DNA of 7,169 bases from an uncultured Oscillospiraceae bacterium (GTDB taxonomy: Bacteria > Bacillota > Clostridia > Oscillospirales > Oscillospiraceae), in contig CAKTXO010000076.1 of assembly GCA_934630985.1 (NCBI GenBank), positions 1 to 7,169 on the forward strand, given 5' to 3'. Below the pieces are notes generated by a model. The model was not told where the DNA came from. It ran no database searches and worked only from the letters and a program-made list of their open reading frames with translations. Shown here piece after piece: positions 5,796 through 7,169 of this stretch. Within the stretch, counting starts at the first letter, position 1. Every line of letters starts with the position of its first letter. Made by a program: the position numbers and the translations under genes.

Positions 5796-6844
5796 TCAAG
5801 AATCCGCTCTGCGCATACCGCAAAACAGACGTTTTGTCGCCGCTTCACAGAAATTCATAAAACCGCAAAGCAAGCAAATCCAAGTCCCGGCAAAGACCAG
5901 CCAAAGAAGATATTTCTCCTTTCCGGCCAGCGGGAACCATCGATTTAGTATCCACCGTCCAATATTGAAGGCCAGCAGATGACCCAGGTAAACATGATAG
6001 CTTTCCCTGCCCACAAGCCGGACAAGTCCCGTCCATCGAGCCGGAAGGGTAATTTTCAAATTTTCAAAGGCAATCAGGGAAACCGCACACACAATGCACC
6101 AGAGCATGGAACCGGCTCCCAAAATCTGAAGTCCCGCAGACGATAGTGCCACCAGGAGGATGCCCTCAAAGGGTTTTCCTCCCTTCACTGCCACGTAGGC
6201 AAGTATGCCCATGGCGAATTTGTAGAAACTGCAAATGGGGGAATTCCACAGCAGCAGATCCAGCTCATCCAGCCCCGGCACCGGGGAAAGCAGTTCATAC
6301 ATTTGATTTCGCCACAGTTCCGACAGCACAAACATCAGGAATAGAAGCACGACCGCTCTTTTGAGGGATTGCGCCCTCCGAAGTATCCCTGGTGCCAGAA
6401 CATAAAACCAGAGGAAGCAGCTCATCGTCCATAAGCCGTAGGTATTGTTCCAGACATCGTAGGCATTGGAGGGCAAAACCGTATTCAAGCCCAGGAAATA
6501 TCGCAGCCAGCCCAGGCCGAAGATATCGCCGGTCACGTCACCTATTATGAACTGGCGAAATACCGCGGCAGCCAAAACCGCCCCATAGTATGCCGGTAAA
6601 ATCCGCAGAGCCCGTTTTTTGTAATAGGCAGCAGTACCCCCCCCCCGCAAACAAACGTCCGCGCAGCAAGGAACCCACTTAAAACGAAGAACAGCGGAAC
6701 TCCCGCTGAACCCCAGGTAAAGAGAAACTTCCACCGATTGGGAATCGGCAGATAGGTTGTCAGATGAATCAGCATCACCGCCATCATAGAGGTAATCCGT
6801 ATCAGGTCAAACCCCGGGTTATATTTCTTTTCTTCTGCTGGCAT
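5796..6844 (-). pseudogene. Acyltransferase-3 family membrane protein, out of frame at a G10 tract (possibly phase-variable)
   Basis: The gene reads in two frames that join at ten G residues (coding strand; 6637-6646). From the ATG at 6844, the first 69 codons give an acyltransferase-3 N-terminus: MMAVMLIH with the conserved His27, then GVPLFFVLSGFL. The remainder (YYKKRALRILPAYYG, LWTMSCFLWFYVLAPGIL, YHVYLGHLLAF and about eight hydrophobic segments) lies in another frame. As written, translation stops at 6545 after 99 residues. Eight or eleven G would join the frames into 349 residues, a normal length. These enzymes O-acylate surface polysaccharides or peptidoglycan. The rest of the gene has no visible damage, so a recent frameshift, phase variation or a sequence error is more likely than decay. 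It is followed 16 nt later by lysR. Confidence 0.8.
6637..6646. repeat. Homopolymer of ten C (G10 on the coding strand)
   Basis: Ten consecutive C on the + strand fall at codons 67-70 of the acyltransferase gene, after the first membrane segments. A tract of this length slips easily in replication. Frame logic from the flanks requires G count = 2 modulo 3 (8 or 11) for full-length protein; ten gives the OFF state. Confidence 0.95.
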
Positions 6845-6871
6845 ACTACCGCCCCCTCTTCCGTTATTAAA

Positions 6872-6900
6872 ATGGTAACATATTTTCTGCCGTTTTGCAA
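6872..6900 (-). promoter_or_regulatory. Probable promoter of the acyltransferase-lysR unit
   Basis: On the - strand, TTGCAA (6895-6900) and TACCAT (6872-6877, preceded by TGT as an extended -10) are 17 bp apart. The predicted start is near 6865, about 20 nt before the ATG at 6844. A purine-rich GGAAGAGGGGG lies between as ribosome site. Both hexamers match consensus at only four positions. Confidence 0.5.
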
Positions 6901-6909
6901 CGGGAAATG

Positions 6910-6949
6910 GCAAAGAAACGCCCCATGCCGGTGGATTCCGGCATGGGGC
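6910..6949 (-). terminator. Intrinsic terminator of the right-edge gene
   Basis: GCCCCATGCCGG (6920-6931) pairs perfectly with CCGGCATGGGGC (6938-6949) around a 6-nt loop. Reading the - strand, the stem is followed by GTTTCTTTG. It lies 31 nt beyond the stop codon of the right-edge gene and upstream of the acyltransferase promoter. Confidence 0.85.
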
Positions 6950-6980
6950 AAGATACCACAAAGGGAGCAATCCGTCAGCG

Positions 6981-7169
6981 TTATTTCTGATCTTCCGGGA
7001 AGGCATACCGAGCCTGATACCGGGCGTATTCCTCGGCGAAGGCGGCGCTCTCCTGAAGCTCGCCGGCCTTCAGGGAATTCAGATACTCATGAGCCTCCAG
7101 CTTGCCCTCAGACACCTGCAAAATCTCCACCGCCACATTGGAGCAGTGATCCGCCGACCGCTCGAAGGC
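6981..7169 (-). CDS. C-terminal end of a PhoU-like / Na-phosphate cotransporter family protein (partial)
   Basis: Only the last 62 codons are inside the window; the gene continues past the right edge. The segment begins AFERSADHCSNVAVEIL, which matches the helix of PhoU-type domains carrying the E-R-x-x-D-H-x-x-N metal-binding signature. This domain ends Na/Pi-cotransporter-II-related (NptA-like) proteins as well as PhoU itself. A charged helical tail follows, EYARYQARYAFPEDQK. The cysteine in DHC is more usual in the cotransporter-fused form, which I therefore favour slightly. It is followed by a strong terminator, so it is transcriptionally separate from the acyltransferase gene. Confidence 0.7.
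   Translation of the reverse strand, partial: AFERSADHCSNVAVEILQVSEGKLEAHEYLNSLKAGELQESAAFAEEYARYQARYAFPEDQK

Noticed and set aside
6845..7006. N-terminal extension of the acyltransferase frame to an ATG at 7006
   Set aside because: The extension runs through the terminator hairpin (6920-6949) and the promoter region, and its residues do not resemble the family. The ATG at 6844 has a ribosome site and a normal N-terminus.

Overview
The window looks like a piece of chromosome from a Gram-positive, fairly GC-rich gut-type Firmicute, plausibly Oscillospirales/Ruminococcaceae. The evidence is strong AGGAG-type ribosome sites, low-GC promoters between GC-rich genes, Rho-independent terminators at most transcription boundaries, and the gene families present. 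The genus cannot be fixed from the sequence. There is no tRNA, rRNA, CRISPR array or transposase gene.

Layout. Positions 1-3438 (+) carry a 5'-truncated metallo-beta-lactamase-fold hydrolase, a DltB/AlgI-type MBOAT membrane acyltransferase overlapping it by 10 nt, and a membrane-anchored SGNH-type protein. MBOAT plus SGNH/DltD/AlgJ-like partners commonly O-acylate a cell-surface polymer. The 187-nt gap between the last two genes is filled by closely packed perfect or near-perfect hairpins. A terminator at 3443 ends this unit. An extended -10 promoter then drives a single esterase-D-type alpha/beta hydrolase (3580-4347), which has its own terminator.

Positions 4441-4865 (+) hold the most unusual item: a self-contained transcription unit (promoter, three tandem cassettes, terminator) encoding three 20-residue peptides. 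Each has a perfect AAAGGAG ribosome site, the sites lie exactly 104 nt apart, and the peptides share a C-terminal Y-x-T-F-[K/R] signature. The first two share 13 of 20 residues, with synonymous codon changes at 7 of those 13 positions, which argues for selection on the peptide. No signal sequence, cysteine or modification enzyme is visible. Function is unknown. Phenol-soluble-modulin-like or leaderless amphipathic peptides and a signalling role are the alternatives that fit best.

Positions 4871-6844 (-) hold a LysR-type regulator preceded, 16 nt upstream on the same strand, by an acyltransferase-3 family gene. That gene is out of frame here at a run of ten G; 8 or 11 G would restore a 349-residue protein. 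This is either a phase-variable contingency tract or a sequencing/assembly error. The right edge (-) carries the C-terminal end of a PhoU-like/Na-phosphate cotransporter-type protein with its terminator.

Two unrelated integral-membrane acyltransferases, one perhaps switchable, suggest that part of the locus modifies cell-surface glycans. A link between the small peptides and these genes is not shown by the sequence.
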